Shown here: in pieces, positions 33,653 through 42,751 of the stretch
How the letters are laid out: the number at the start of each line of letters is the position of its first letter
Numbering within the stretch: the stretch's first letter is position 1
Translations under genes and position numbers: made by a program
From: Marinicrinis sediminis
GTDB lineage: Bacteria > Bacillota > Bacilli > Paenibacillales > KCTC-33676
Assembly (NCBI RefSeq): GCF_042685085.1
Contig: NZ_JBHUMM010000037.1
Coordinates: 144,405 to 208,404 of the forward strand
Direction: 5' to 3'
Length of the DNA: 64,000 nt
Notes under the pieces: model-generated
The model's input: only the letters and a program-made list of their open reading frames with translations
The model's database searches: none
What the model was told of the DNA's origin: nothing

Positions 33653-33739
33653 TTGAGCCGAAATGTAAATCATCGCGCTAAACAAAAAGAAAAAGGGAAC
33701 AACGATGATGATCTGACTGCAAAAACCAAGAAACGCTAG
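33653..33739 (+). CDS. 28-residue basic peptide with strong ribosome binding site
   Basis: A TTG start at 33653 preceded by AAGGAGGGG gives a 28-residue, very hydrophilic peptide (SRNVNHRAKQKEKGNNDDD then LTAKTKKR). Composition recalls small acid-soluble spore proteins, but no family motif is seen. It lies 47 bp after the gene at 33280 and may share its transcript. Expression is unproven. Confidence 0.4.
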   Translation: MSRNVNHRAKQKEKGNNDDDLTAKTKKR

Positions 33740-33835
33740 TTGAAACTCCTTAGCCGAAAGTCAATCTCATTAGCTAAATTTTATCTACAACGCTCTAGCC
33801 GAAACACTCCGAGCCTTTTTTTGATGCCACAGGAG

Positions 33836-33863
33836 CAAAAGGGGTGTCCAGTCGGACACCCCT
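33836..33863 (-). terminator. Terminator after sbcC
   Basis: AGGGGTGTCC (33840-33849) and GGACACCCCT (33854-33863) form a 10-bp stem; on the minus strand TTTT follows. It ends the rlmI-addB-addA-sbcD-sbcC block. Confidence 0.8.
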
Positions 33864-33901
33864 CGGTCTGTTCCCTATATTTCTTGAAATTTACGGAGCC
33901 G

Positions 33902-36900
33902 CTACATCTGCTCCAGATAAACCCTGCTGCCTTGACCGGTTTGGGCTGCCGGTTCCACAACCAGCTTTCTGGCCAGTCGCGCTCTCATTTCAGGCACGTG
34001 ACTGATCACACCGACACTCACCTTCTGAAGCTGCAGCTTCTCCAGTGCATCCACAACAGTCTCCAGCAAGTCACCATCCAGTGTACCAAATCCCTCATCC
34101 AGGAAGAAAAATTCAAGCGGATATTTTCCACCTAGCTGAATCTGTGCACTCAATGCCAACGCAAGCGCAAGAGAGGTCAGGAACGTCTCGCCTCCGCTTA
34201 GCGAGCTGACCGGACGCTTCACCCCGCCATTCGTCTGATCCCGCATGACAAATCCTCCGCTGGAATCGACCTCAATGGCATACCGTTGTCTCGTGAGCTC
34301 ACCCAGCCGCTCTGAGGCTGCCCGACTGACATGCATCATCTGCTCCTCCGCAATAAACTCGACAAAACCGTTTCCTCTGAACACGCTTTGCAGGGCAGTC
34401 AGCTGTCTCCAGGCTTGCTCCTCTGCTTCCAGCTGCTGGTGAGCCTCCGCCCAACTCTCATTCCGTCTGGTCAATTCTTCATAATCCCGGGCCGCTTTGC
34501 CCTGTTTCTGCAGGCCTTCCTCAAATCGAGCCTTGACCGCCTTTGCCTCGTCCAGCAGCTCTGTCCAGGCTGTTTCATCAATCGAACGTGCTTGAAGCTG
34601 CTGTAGCAGCTCTGACAGTAAGCCTTCTACTTGCTGCCACCGGGCTTCATACCTCTCCAATTCTTCAGACCAGACGGACAGCTCGGAAGGATCTGCCATC
34701 GCGTCGATCATGTCTTCCTCCGTCTCGAAGCAGCTTTCGGTTAAACGCTGCTGCCACTGCTGCGTCAGTTTTTCAGCTCTGGTTGCATATTCCTTGCAAG
34801 CCGCATCGGCATGCTGTACCTCTGTACTGACCTTTGCCATTTCCAGCTTATGATGCTCAAGTGACTGGGCCACCTGCTCATTTTCCTGCTTCATCCTTTG
34901 ATATTGCTCGTGAAGCTCCTGATAGGCTTCCTGCGGATCGCGATCCCCGCACAGGGCATGAAGTCGCTCTTTCTTTTCAGAAGACAGCTCTTTGCGATTG
35001 GATAACGTCGTCTCCGTCTCAATAAGCTGTCTTTCCAGCTGATGAAGCGCTTGTGTAGCCTGCTCTGAATGTTTACGCTGCTCCTCGATATAGCTGTAGC
35101 TTTTATCCAGGCGTTGTTGAAGCTCTTCAGCCTGTTGTTCACGCTCCTCGCATTTTCTGTGAGCCTGATCGATCGTTTCCAGTTCGTCATCCACAAAACG
35201 AGTTCGCCACTGTTCCTTCGCTTCCAGGAGCTGGCGATCCAGTTCCCTTGCCTTCATCTGATCGGCAGTTAGCTTGTCCGTGAACTGAGTGAGTTGCCAT
35301 ACACTCTGCTCATAGGTGCGTAGCTCTGCTTCCAGCGATTTTACAGACAGCTGAGCGGCAGGACGTTGCATGCATTGCGTCATTTCGTTCTGCAAATGAG
35401 CGAGGCGGTCCATCCAGGAGCCCCAGCCATACATGGCGCCAACTGTTTCGAGGTGGTCCTTTTCCTGAAGCGAAGCAGGTATACGATTCGCCGCAGCTTC
35501 CCGTATGGATGCTAGCCAGGCAGGCGTACGATCAGTCTGATCTTCTGCATCTGCTTGTTCTCCTAAAGCCGAGGATGCCTGATTCAGTCGTGCGGCCAGG
35601 TTATGCACCTCATCCAGCTTTGCTTGCCAGGCCTCCACCTGAGTTTGCAACTGATGCTGGACGTGTTCAAGCTCACGCAGAGCCTGATAGGCAGCATCCA
35701 TCTGTTCCCCCGTAGCAGGCACTTCCTCCTGCTCTTCCTCCGTCGCCGGTTGAGGATGGTGAATCGAACCGCATACCGGACAGGCTTCATCTTGTTTCAA
35801 TCGTTCGGCTAGCTGAACCGCTGCCGCCTGCAGGCCTCTTTCTTCCCGGAACTGCTTTTGCATCCCGATCCACTCGTTAAATCGCGTGACAGACAAGGCG
35901 GTCGTCTGTACCAGCAGCAGTCCCTGATCACGGCATTCAGCCAGTTCCGCAGACTGCCGCACTACCTGTGCAAAAGTTTCACCCAGCAGACGACCTTGCG
36001 ACTCACACGCCTGCTCTTGCTTCCTACAGGCCTGTTGAGCCTGCTCGACCGTTTGTCCCCATGCTTCCACTTGCTGCTGCAGGGGCTGCATCTCTTTCAT
36101 TTGCTGCCAAGCTTGTTTCAATCGCTGTTTCTCATCCTGGGGCATCCGGGTCTGCACCAACTCTTGCTTGATTTGCTCCTGTCTCTCTGTTGCCCGCCGC
36201 AGCATCTCTGCGGCCTTGTCCATTTCTTGCTGCTGCATGCGCTGTCTGTTCTGCCAAACGGTCTGGTCCTCTGTCCATTTGGCGATCTGCTCCTGCATGT
36301 CAGCAATCTCTGATTCCAGCTTGATAGCCTGCTGGAAGGTGTTCATCTTGGCGGTCATGAGCGGTTCCTGTTCTGTCCAGTGCTGTCTGACACGCTTTGC
36401 CTTGCCTTCGAACTCTTCCAGTTGCCGATGCAGCTTTTCCTGTCTTTCCTGCCGCTGCTGAAGCCGCAGTTCCGCTTCCTTGTGCCGTTCCTGTTCTTCC
36501 TTCCATTGCCGCCATGCCGGCTCCAGCTGCCGGGCCTCCAGACCGAGCTGATATCGCCGCTTGCGCGTGTCCATCTCCGGCTTTTGCTGCTTCAGCTGTT
36601 CCAAACTCTGTATATGGACATCCCTCTCCTGCTGCAGCCTTCGCACCTCACGTTTTTCTTCGATGTCGGTTTCCAGCCTCTTCAGCTCGGTCCGGACCTG
36701 GGTCAACGCTCGTTCCTCTGTCCGCAGTTGTTCCCTGGCTGCTTCCACAGCGACTGCGGACGCATCTCCCAAACCTTCCAGCCTGGCTGTCCATTGTTTG
36801 CGACGTGCATCGCTGTCTTTCAGACGCTGACTGAGACGCTGCTGCAACTGATCCCCATAGCGTTCCAGTCCGAACAATCGTTGCAGCATTTGCCTGCGCT

Positions 36901-37396
36901 CACTGCCCTTCAGTGACAGAAATTCAGCAAATTTTCCTTGCGGAAGCACAACCGCCCTCGTAAAATCGTGCATGGTCAAGCCAATGAGCTGTTCAATCTC
37001 TGCATTGACTTCTGTCTGCTTGTCAGCCAGTACTTCTTCCCTATTGGCCGTCACCCGGATCAGGCGGCAGAGAACGGTAGACACCGATATCTCACCTGTA
37101 CGCTTGAATTGCCGCTCGATCGTATACCGGTCTCTGCCCGACGCAGAAGCGAGCTCGAATGTAAATGCAACCATCAGCTTCTTCTCATTCTGGTTCATAA
37201 TCCCCTGCGTGCCATTGATCGCACGCTCTACCTTGCCATATAGCGCGAGTGTCATCGCATCCAGAATCGTCGATTTCCCGCTTCCGGTCGGACCGAAGAT
37301 GCCGAAGACACCGCCGTCACACAGCATGGAAAAATCGATCTCCTGCTCCTGTCGATAGCTCTGCAGTCCGCTCAATTTCAGATAGACCGGTCTCAT
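33902..37396 (-). CDS. sbcC: Exonuclease SbcCD subunit C
   Basis: A 1164-residue SMC/Rad50-like ATPase, partner of SbcD, which opens hairpins and trims DNA ends. The N-terminal Walker A is GIFGPTGSGKSTILDAM. Long coiled coils flank a central zinc hook CPVCG. The C-terminal lobe has SSLSGGETFLTSLALALALS (signature) and LEFFFLDEGFGTLD (Walker B). The start ATG overlaps the sbcD stop by 4 bp. Length and order match the family. Confidence 0.96.
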   Translation of the reverse strand: MRPVYLKLSGLQSYRQEQEIDFSMLCDGGVFGIFGPTGSGKSTILDAMTLALYGKVERAINGTQGIMNQNEKKLMVAFTFELASASGRDRYTIERQFKRTGEISVSTVLCRLIRVTANREEVLADKQTEVNAEIEQLIGLTMHDFTRAVVLPQGKFAEFLSLKGSERRQMLQRLFGLERYGDQLQQRLSQRLKDSDARRKQWTARLEGLGDASAVAVEAAREQLRTEERALTQVRTELKRLETDIEEKREVRRLQQERDVHIQSLEQLKQQKPEMDTRKRRYQLGLEARQLEPAWRQWKEEQERHKEAELRLQQRQERQEKLHRQLEEFEGKAKRVRQHWTEQEPLMTAKMNTFQQAIKLESEIADMQEQIAKWTEDQTVWQNRQRMQQQEMDKAAEMLRRATERQEQIKQELVQTRMPQDEKQRLKQAWQQMKEMQPLQQQVEAWGQTVEQAQQACRKQEQACESQGRLLGETFAQVVRQSAELAECRDQGLLLVQTTALSVTRFNEWIGMQKQFREERGLQAAAVQLAERLKQDEACPVCGSIHHPQPATEEEQEEVPATGEQMDAAYQALRELEHVQHQLQTQVEAWQAKLDEVHNLAARLNQASSALGEQADAEDQTDRTPAWLASIREAAANRIPASLQEKDHLETVGAMYGWGSWMDRLAHLQNEMTQCMQRPAAQLSVKSLEAELRTYEQSVWQLTQFTDKLTADQMKARELDRQLLEAKEQWRTRFVDDELETIDQAHRKCEEREQQAEELQQRLDKSYSYIEEQRKHSEQATQALHQLERQLIETETTLSNRKELSSEKKERLHALCGDRDPQEAYQELHEQYQRMKQENEQVAQSLEHHKLEMAKVSTEVQHADAACKEYATRAEKLTQQWQQRLTESCFETEEDMIDAMADPSELSVWSEELERYEARWQQVEGLLSELLQQLQARSIDETAWTELLDEAKAVKARFEEGLQKQGKAARDYEELTRRNESWAEAHQQLEAEEQAWRQLTALQSVFRGNGFVEFIAEEQMMHVSRAASERLGELTRQRYAIEVDSSGGFVMRDQTNGGVKRPVSSLSGGETFLTSLALALALSAQIQLGGKYPLEFFFLDEGFGTLDGDLLETVVDALEKLQLQKVSVGVISHVPEMRARLARKLVVEPAAQTGQGSRVYLEQM

Positions 37397-38568
37397 CGTT
37401 CTTCACCCTCATTTTCTTCATCAATCAGTTCCAAAAACAGATCGACCAAGGCATCTTCTGCTTCCGCGCCACCCGTCTGCTGCCGGTAAAATTGTCGGAA
37501 CAGCTCCGGCAAGGGGAGTCCGGTACGCTGCTGCTCCCTGGATGAAGCAACCATTTCCGGGAAAATGGGTCGAATGTGAATCAGTCCGGCATGACTCTTG
37601 CGAAGTTGATGGATCTCTTCCATATGGAGCGCTTCTGTCACATGAACGCTCAGATCGATCCAGGCTTCAGCATCTCTGCCTTCCAGCAGCCACGTATAGA
37701 CCTGAGGCAGGCCTTCTGGCGCATGCCATTTCACAAGAGGCTTGCCCGCACTGAGCACCCTCTCCGATACCTGTACGGGCTTGCCCGCCACCGCCTCCAC
37801 AATCGTCACAGACTTGGCCTGACCTGCTTCCGAAAAGCTGTAGGCAAGCGGCGAGCCGCTGTAGCGAATCGGGGTCTCACTTTTCATCGTCTGCGGCCTG
37901 TGCAGGTGCCCAAGTGCCGTGTAGTGTGCGCCCACCTCAAATGCACGCGGAGAAACCGTATAGGCGCCCCCTACCTGGATTGGTCGTTCGACGGATTGGG
38001 TTTCCTGACCGCCAAGCACAAACAAATGACTCATAATCACATTGACCGCCTGAGGTTGAAAAGAACGCGACGCCTGCTGCATCAGCATCCCCACATGATC
38101 CGCGTACGCTTGCTGGAGCTGTGCCTCGTCTGCTTCTCTGGCAAGCAATGTTTTCAGCCTGGATTCGGAAGGATATGCAAACGGAATAATGACCGCCCGC
38201 TCCCCATAAGCACCTACTTCCAGTTCGACCGGCTGGATAGACGGCAGGCCGCTAAGGTGAATGCCATAGCGCTGAGACAGCGGATGAGCCGCGGTCAATC
38301 GGTCCGGATTGTCATGATTGCCCGCAATCGCGACGATCGGTACGTTGCCATCCTGCGTCATTCGCACGATCGCATCATAAAACAGCTGTTCAGCCGCAGC
38401 TGACGGATTCACGGTATCGTAGACATCCCCTGCCATCAAGATGAGATCAATCTGCTCGTCCTTGATCAACAGCACCAGTTCATCCAGAAAAGCAGCCTGT
38501 TCCTCCAGACGGCTTCGTCCTTCCAGCGTCTTGCCCAGATGCCAGTCTGCGGTGTGCAGTATTCGCAC
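37393..38568 (-). CDS. sbcD: Exonuclease SbcCD subunit D
   Basis: The Mre11-like nuclease subunit. Metallophosphoesterase motifs are complete: HTADWHLGKTL, MAGDVYDTVNPS, IAGNHDNPDRL, VIMSHLF and ALGHLHRPQ. The frame opens at 38595, but GTG at 38568 has AAAGGGGG seven bases upstream and begins VRILHTADWH, giving 391 residues as usual. About 250 bp of purine-rich (minus strand) leader separate it from addA, with no terminator seen. Confidence 0.95.
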   Translation of the reverse strand: MRILHTADWHLGKTLEGRSRLEEQAAFLDELVLLIKDEQIDLILMAGDVYDTVNPSAAAEQLFYDAIVRMTQDGNVPIVAIAGNHDNPDRLTAAHPLSQRYGIHLSGLPSIQPVELEVGAYGERAVIIPFAYPSESRLKTLLAREADEAQLQQAYADHVGMLMQQASRSFQPQAVNVIMSHLFVLGGQETQSVERPIQVGGAYTVSPRAFEVGAHYTALGHLHRPQTMKSETPIRYSGSPLAYSFSEAGQAKSVTIVEAVAGKPVQVSERVLSAGKPLVKWHAPEGLPQVYTWLLEGRDAEAWIDLSVHVTEALHMEEIHQLRKSHAGLIHIRPIFPEMVASSREQQRTGLPLPELFRQFYRQQTGGAEAEDALVDLFLELIDEENEGEER

Positions 38569-38815
38569 TCGATTTCCCCCTTTCTCCCCTGCCAATTTCT
38601 TTTCTTACTATCTACTTTCATTTCTTGTTACTTTCATTTCCTGCTATTTGCATGCTCAGAGATATCCTTTTCTTCTATCTCAGAAATCTTCATTCCCTGG
38701 CATTTTCTTTTCTTCTCTCCGATACCTGCCCAAGACCATCTGCCTTGTCTGATCGTTGTTCAAAACCCTTAGCGAGTTCCACCAGACGGCGCTTTATAGG
38801 CACTCTATGGACACT

Positions 38816-41800
38816 TTATGGCATCTCGATCACTTCGCCACTGTCAAACAAATACAAATAGGCTTGGTGTATCGGCTCCCTGATGATATCCTGCAGCGCC
38901 TTGCGGTAAAGCTGGATCTGAATGCGGTACCGCTCCTGCAGCTGCTCAGGGCTTGTTCTCGCCAGGGTATCCGTCTTGTAATCGATCAGCACCCAGCCGC
39001 CGTCTCCATCCTCGAACAGACAGTCTACGACCCCTTGAATCAATACCGGTTCGGCCCGCATATGCGCTTCCTCTATATCATAAACCTCTCCCGACTTGAG
39101 CAGATAGCTGAACGGCAGCTCCCGATAAACCTGCTTGCTCTCCATTAGTCTTCTGCCTACCTCATGCCGGAAAAATCCCGTAATTTCATTCAACTCAACC
39201 GCATCATGTTGGGAGCGATGGATCAGCCGTTTGTGAAGCATCATCGCCAGCGTTTCCTGCACCACCTGCTCATCGACCGTCCCCTGAAGAGGAATATGCT
39301 GCATAACCGCATGATACAGCGTTCCGCGCTCTACAGCGGTCATCCCGGCTTCTTCCTTGAAGCGGGGTCTTCTGAGCAGTCGGCCCGTCTGGGTTTTCGG
39401 TGTAAAAGAACCTCTATCTTCATCCCAGTCCAGTTCCACGGCGGAATCGTGGGGTTCATGATGGAGCTCGGCCATTCGCTTCATTTCCGTGACCGACGTT
39501 TTGGCAAACAGCTCTGCCGCCCGGCGATTCGGATCGGTCCATCCAAGCCGCTCACCAACTTCTGCCTGCAGCCCACCGCTCATGTGCGGCAGCGGAGAAG
39601 CCGATTTGAGACTGTCCATAATCGTTTGGGTGCGATCCTCCAGCGCCGCAGCGGCCTGGAGAAATTGCTGGGCATCCAGCAGATGCACCCGCCAGCTGGA
39701 TCGATCATCCGTCGCTTCTCTGCAAGCCCCCTGCTGGAAGCCGGAAGAATGGGTGCCCTCTGAGGAAGCCAGACGATTCAACAATCCTTCCCCGGCGGGA
39801 TGACGCATCAGGGCTGGTCCGAGCCAGTCCAGATAGGTCTGGGCTCTCGCCAGCCTCCCCTGCTCCAGCGGGAGGGTCTCCAGTTGCCGTGCCGTGGCCC
39901 ATTTTTCAATGTGTCGGTCCAGTTGTCTAACTGTGCCGACCAGATACAGCTTTTCCTTCGCTCTCGTTAACGCGACGTACAGCACACGCATTTCCTCGGC
40001 CAGCATTTCCCATCTCAGCTTGCGCTTGATCGCCAGATTCGGCAGCGAAGGATAGCTGACCCGATGCGCCAGATCAACAAACTTCGGTCCAAAGCCGAGC
40101 TCTTTATGCAAGATAAAATGACCGTTCAGGTCCTGCTGGTTGAACTTCTTGCCCAATCCCGCCACAAATACGACAGGAAACTCCAGCCCCTTGCTCTTGT
40201 GGATGGACATGATGCGGACCACATCTTCTTGTTCTCCGAGTGCACGAGCAGTGCCCAGGTCACCGCCGGAATCCAGCATTTTTTCAATGAAACGCAAAAA
40301 TCGGAACAATCCCCGAAAGGAAGTAGACTCATATTGCTTGGCCCGGTCAAACAACGCTCTCAGATTCGCCTGCCGCTGTGTGCCACCCGGAAATCCGCCA
40401 ACCATGTCATAGTAGCCGGTTCTCCGGTATATATCCGTTACCAGCTGAGAGACCGTCTGGGTCTTCGAAGCATCCCGCCACCGTTCCAAATCAGCCAGGA
40501 AGCGGCCCAGTTTGCCTTTCAGTTCCGGAGAGAGCGGCGCGTCATCACGTGCGGACGCCACCACAGCATCAAACATCTGCCCGCTCGGAACATGAATCCG
40601 AAGTTGAGCGAGTTCTTCTGCATTCAGCTCATACACCGGTGAGCGGAGAACGGCTGCGATCGGAATATCCTGATACGGATTGTCGATCACCTTCAGCAGG
40701 GAAAGCATGAACTCCACCTCTCCTGCTGAGAAATACCCCGCGTTCAGATCCGCATAGCAAGGAATGGAAGCCTGCCGGAATTCCTCCATCAATAAGGGGG
40801 CCCAGCTCTGAGTGGCGCGCATCAAAATGACAATATCCCGGTACGTAGCGGGACGCTTGCCCTTCAACTTGCGGTCATACACCATAAACGGCTCGCCGTC
40901 TGTACCCACTAGCCTCCGTATCTGCATGGCCATCAGCTTTGCTTCCATTTGCGCCGTTTCCATTTCGCCGGCCTCAGGTTTCTGTGCCTCCTGTGCAAGG
41001 CCCAGAGAATTCGATGCTGCTTCATTCCCGTCTTCATCCGGTTCAATCGAATCGTCTGCTTCCTCGGCTGCGCCATCGCGCTCCAGCAACAACCATTCCG
41101 TATCGAACGTACCCTCCTCATCAAGCGGATAATCTGCACCCGGCACCAGCTCGGCCTGCTTGTCGTACGCAATTTCGGCAATCCCTTCGTTCATGAGCTG
41201 CCGAAAAACGTAATTGACCGCATCAAGCACCTCGTGACGGCTTCTGAAATTGCGTGAGAGATCAATCTTCTCGCCCTCTGTCACGCTGCCTGATGGCAGA
41301 TCGGACGGCTCCTGTGCCGCGGAGCGGTAGCTGCGATACTTTGCCAGAAACAGAGACGGCTCGGCTAACCGGAAACGATAAATGCTCTGCTTGACATCCC
41401 CCACCATAAATCGGTTGCCCGGCGCTGGCTTGGCAATAAGCTGTAAAATGGTTTCCTGCACGCGATTCGTATCCTGATATTCATCGATCAAAATCTCTAC
41501 AAAGTGAGACTGGTACGTAAGAGCCACCGAAGAAGGCAAGACGTCCTTCCCTGCGGTTTCCTCTTCGCGAAGTATAGCCAGCGCAAAATGCTCCAAGTCA
41601 TTAAAATCGACGATATTCCGTTCCCGCTTAGCCTCCTGGAAACGGTCAGCGAACGACAGCACGAGTCCGGACAGCACCTCCATCAGCGGAGCCAGTTGTT
41701 CCATTTCGTGCATGTACTGCTCCCTCGTTCGCTCGAAGAGCTGTTCCTTTAGCTTGGCCATCGTTTCCTTGGCCTGATCGCGAAGCTTTTTTGCCTTTTC

Positions 41801-42751
41801 CTGCAACGTTTTATCATACTCATCTCCGCGAATAGCCTGGAGTCTGGCAAACACATTTTGCTGGAAAGCTGCATGAAGCGTATCCCAGTCCTCTCCCTTA
41901 TTCGGGTCAGCGAGGTTCATCAGACGCTGAAGGTCTTGCAGTTCCTGCTCCAGCTGTTCCTTGTATGGCAAAGGGCCAGCGGGCTTCTGGCATAAAAGGA
42001 GGGCCGATTTCAGTCCATCCGTTGCCTGTTCCAGCTGCAACCTCATATCCAGCCGCAAGCTATTCAGCCATTGTTCCCCGTCTGCCGCTCCCGCTGAGCC
42101 AAATGCGCGAGCTGTCTCTGTCACCCACCCAGTCGGGTCCGGATGGCTGCGGGCAAAATCATAGATTTGCTCTACAAGAAAATAAAGCCCCTCATCACTG
42201 CGTTCGGAACTGTAGCGATCCACAAATGCCCAAAAGGGGGCTTGCAGATCTTCGGCAAATTCCTCGTACTTCGCCTCAAACAGTTCCTCCATCACCTCTC
42301 GACGGATCAATTCGATCTCCGTTTCGTTGGCGATGCGAAACTTGGGGTCCAGTTGCAGCTGTTGAATATGCTTGCGCACCACATCGAGGCAAAAGGAATG
42401 AAGCGTCGTGATGGGAGCCCGATGAATCAAGGCGATTTGTCTGCGAATATGCTCATATTCTGGCAAGCCGGCTTTCTCTTCGTCCAAGCGGCTCTCCAGC
42501 GCTTCACGAATACGCTGTCTCATCTCATCGGCAGCGGCTTTCGTAAAGGTGGCTACGAGCAATCGATCGACATCGACAGGATCATCGGGATTGGTGATGG
42601 TGCGAATGATCCGTTCCACAAGGACCGCTGTCTTCCCCGATCCCGCCGCCGCTGCCACAAGCAGATCATGACCTCTGGTGGCAATAGCCCGCCACTGATC
42701 ATCCGTCCATATGCTGTTTTCCGGCCTGGTCAGCCTGTTTCCCGTCTCCAT
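38816..42751 (-). CDS. addA: AddAB helicase-nuclease subunit A
   Basis: A 1311-residue UvrD-like helicase with a C-terminal RecB-type nuclease; with AddB it processes double-strand breaks for recombination and recognises Chi. Motifs: LVAAAAGSGKTAVLVERI (Walker A), VEILIDEYQDTNRVQE, IYRFRLAEP, MSIHKSKGLEFPVVFVAG, and nuclease GGWVLIDYKTDTL near the end. The start codon shares one base with the addB stop (TAATG). Length is slightly above the Bacillus protein (~1230), mostly from acidic insertions around residues 560-600. Confidence 0.96.
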   Translation of the reverse strand: METGNRLTRPENSIWTDDQWRAIATRGHDLLVAAAAGSGKTAVLVERIIRTITNPDDPVDVDRLLVATFTKAAADEMRQRIREALESRLDEEKAGLPEYEHIRRQIALIHRAPITTLHSFCLDVVRKHIQQLQLDPKFRIANETEIELIRREVMEELFEAKYEEFAEDLQAPFWAFVDRYSSERSDEGLYFLVEQIYDFARSHPDPTGWVTETARAFGSAGAADGEQWLNSLRLDMRLQLEQATDGLKSALLLCQKPAGPLPYKEQLEQELQDLQRLMNLADPNKGEDWDTLHAAFQQNVFARLQAIRGDEYDKTLQEKAKKLRDQAKETMAKLKEQLFERTREQYMHEMEQLAPLMEVLSGLVLSFADRFQEAKRERNIVDFNDLEHFALAILREEETAGKDVLPSSVALTYQSHFVEILIDEYQDTNRVQETILQLIAKPAPGNRFMVGDVKQSIYRFRLAEPSLFLAKYRSYRSAAQEPSDLPSGSVTEGEKIDLSRNFRSRHEVLDAVNYVFRQLMNEGIAEIAYDKQAELVPGADYPLDEEGTFDTEWLLLERDGAAEEADDSIEPDEDGNEAASNSLGLAQEAQKPEAGEMETAQMEAKLMAMQIRRLVGTDGEPFMVYDRKLKGKRPATYRDIVILMRATQSWAPLLMEEFRQASIPCYADLNAGYFSAGEVEFMLSLLKVIDNPYQDIPIAAVLRSPVYELNAEELAQLRIHVPSGQMFDAVVASARDDAPLSPELKGKLGRFLADLERWRDASKTQTVSQLVTDIYRRTGYYDMVGGFPGGTQRQANLRALFDRAKQYESTSFRGLFRFLRFIEKMLDSGGDLGTARALGEQEDVVRIMSIHKSKGLEFPVVFVAGLGKKFNQQDLNGHFILHKELGFGPKFVDLAHRVSYPSLPNLAIKRKLRWEMLAEEMRVLYVALTRAKEKLYLVGTVRQLDRHIEKWATARQLETLPLEQGRLARAQTYLDWLGPALMRHPAGEGLLNRLASSEGTHSSGFQQGACREATDDRSSWRVHLLDAQQFLQAAAALEDRTQTIMDSLKSASPLPHMSGGLQAEVGERLGWTDPNRRAAELFAKTSVTEMKRMAELHHEPHDSAVELDWDEDRGSFTPKTQTGRLLRRPRFKEEAGMTAVERGTLYHAVMQHIPLQGTVDEQVVQETLAMMLHKRLIHRSQHDAVELNEITGFFRHEVGRRLMESKQVYRELPFSYLLKSGEVYDIEEAHMRAEPVLIQGVVDCLFEDGDGGWVLIDYKTDTLARTSPEQLQERYRIQIQLYRKALQDIIREPIHQAYLYLFDSGEVIEMP

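Noticed and set aside
36380..36916. 178-residue plus-strand open frame opposite sbcC
   Set aside because: Antisense to a complete, motif-rich sbcC; no family resemblance or ribosome binding site.
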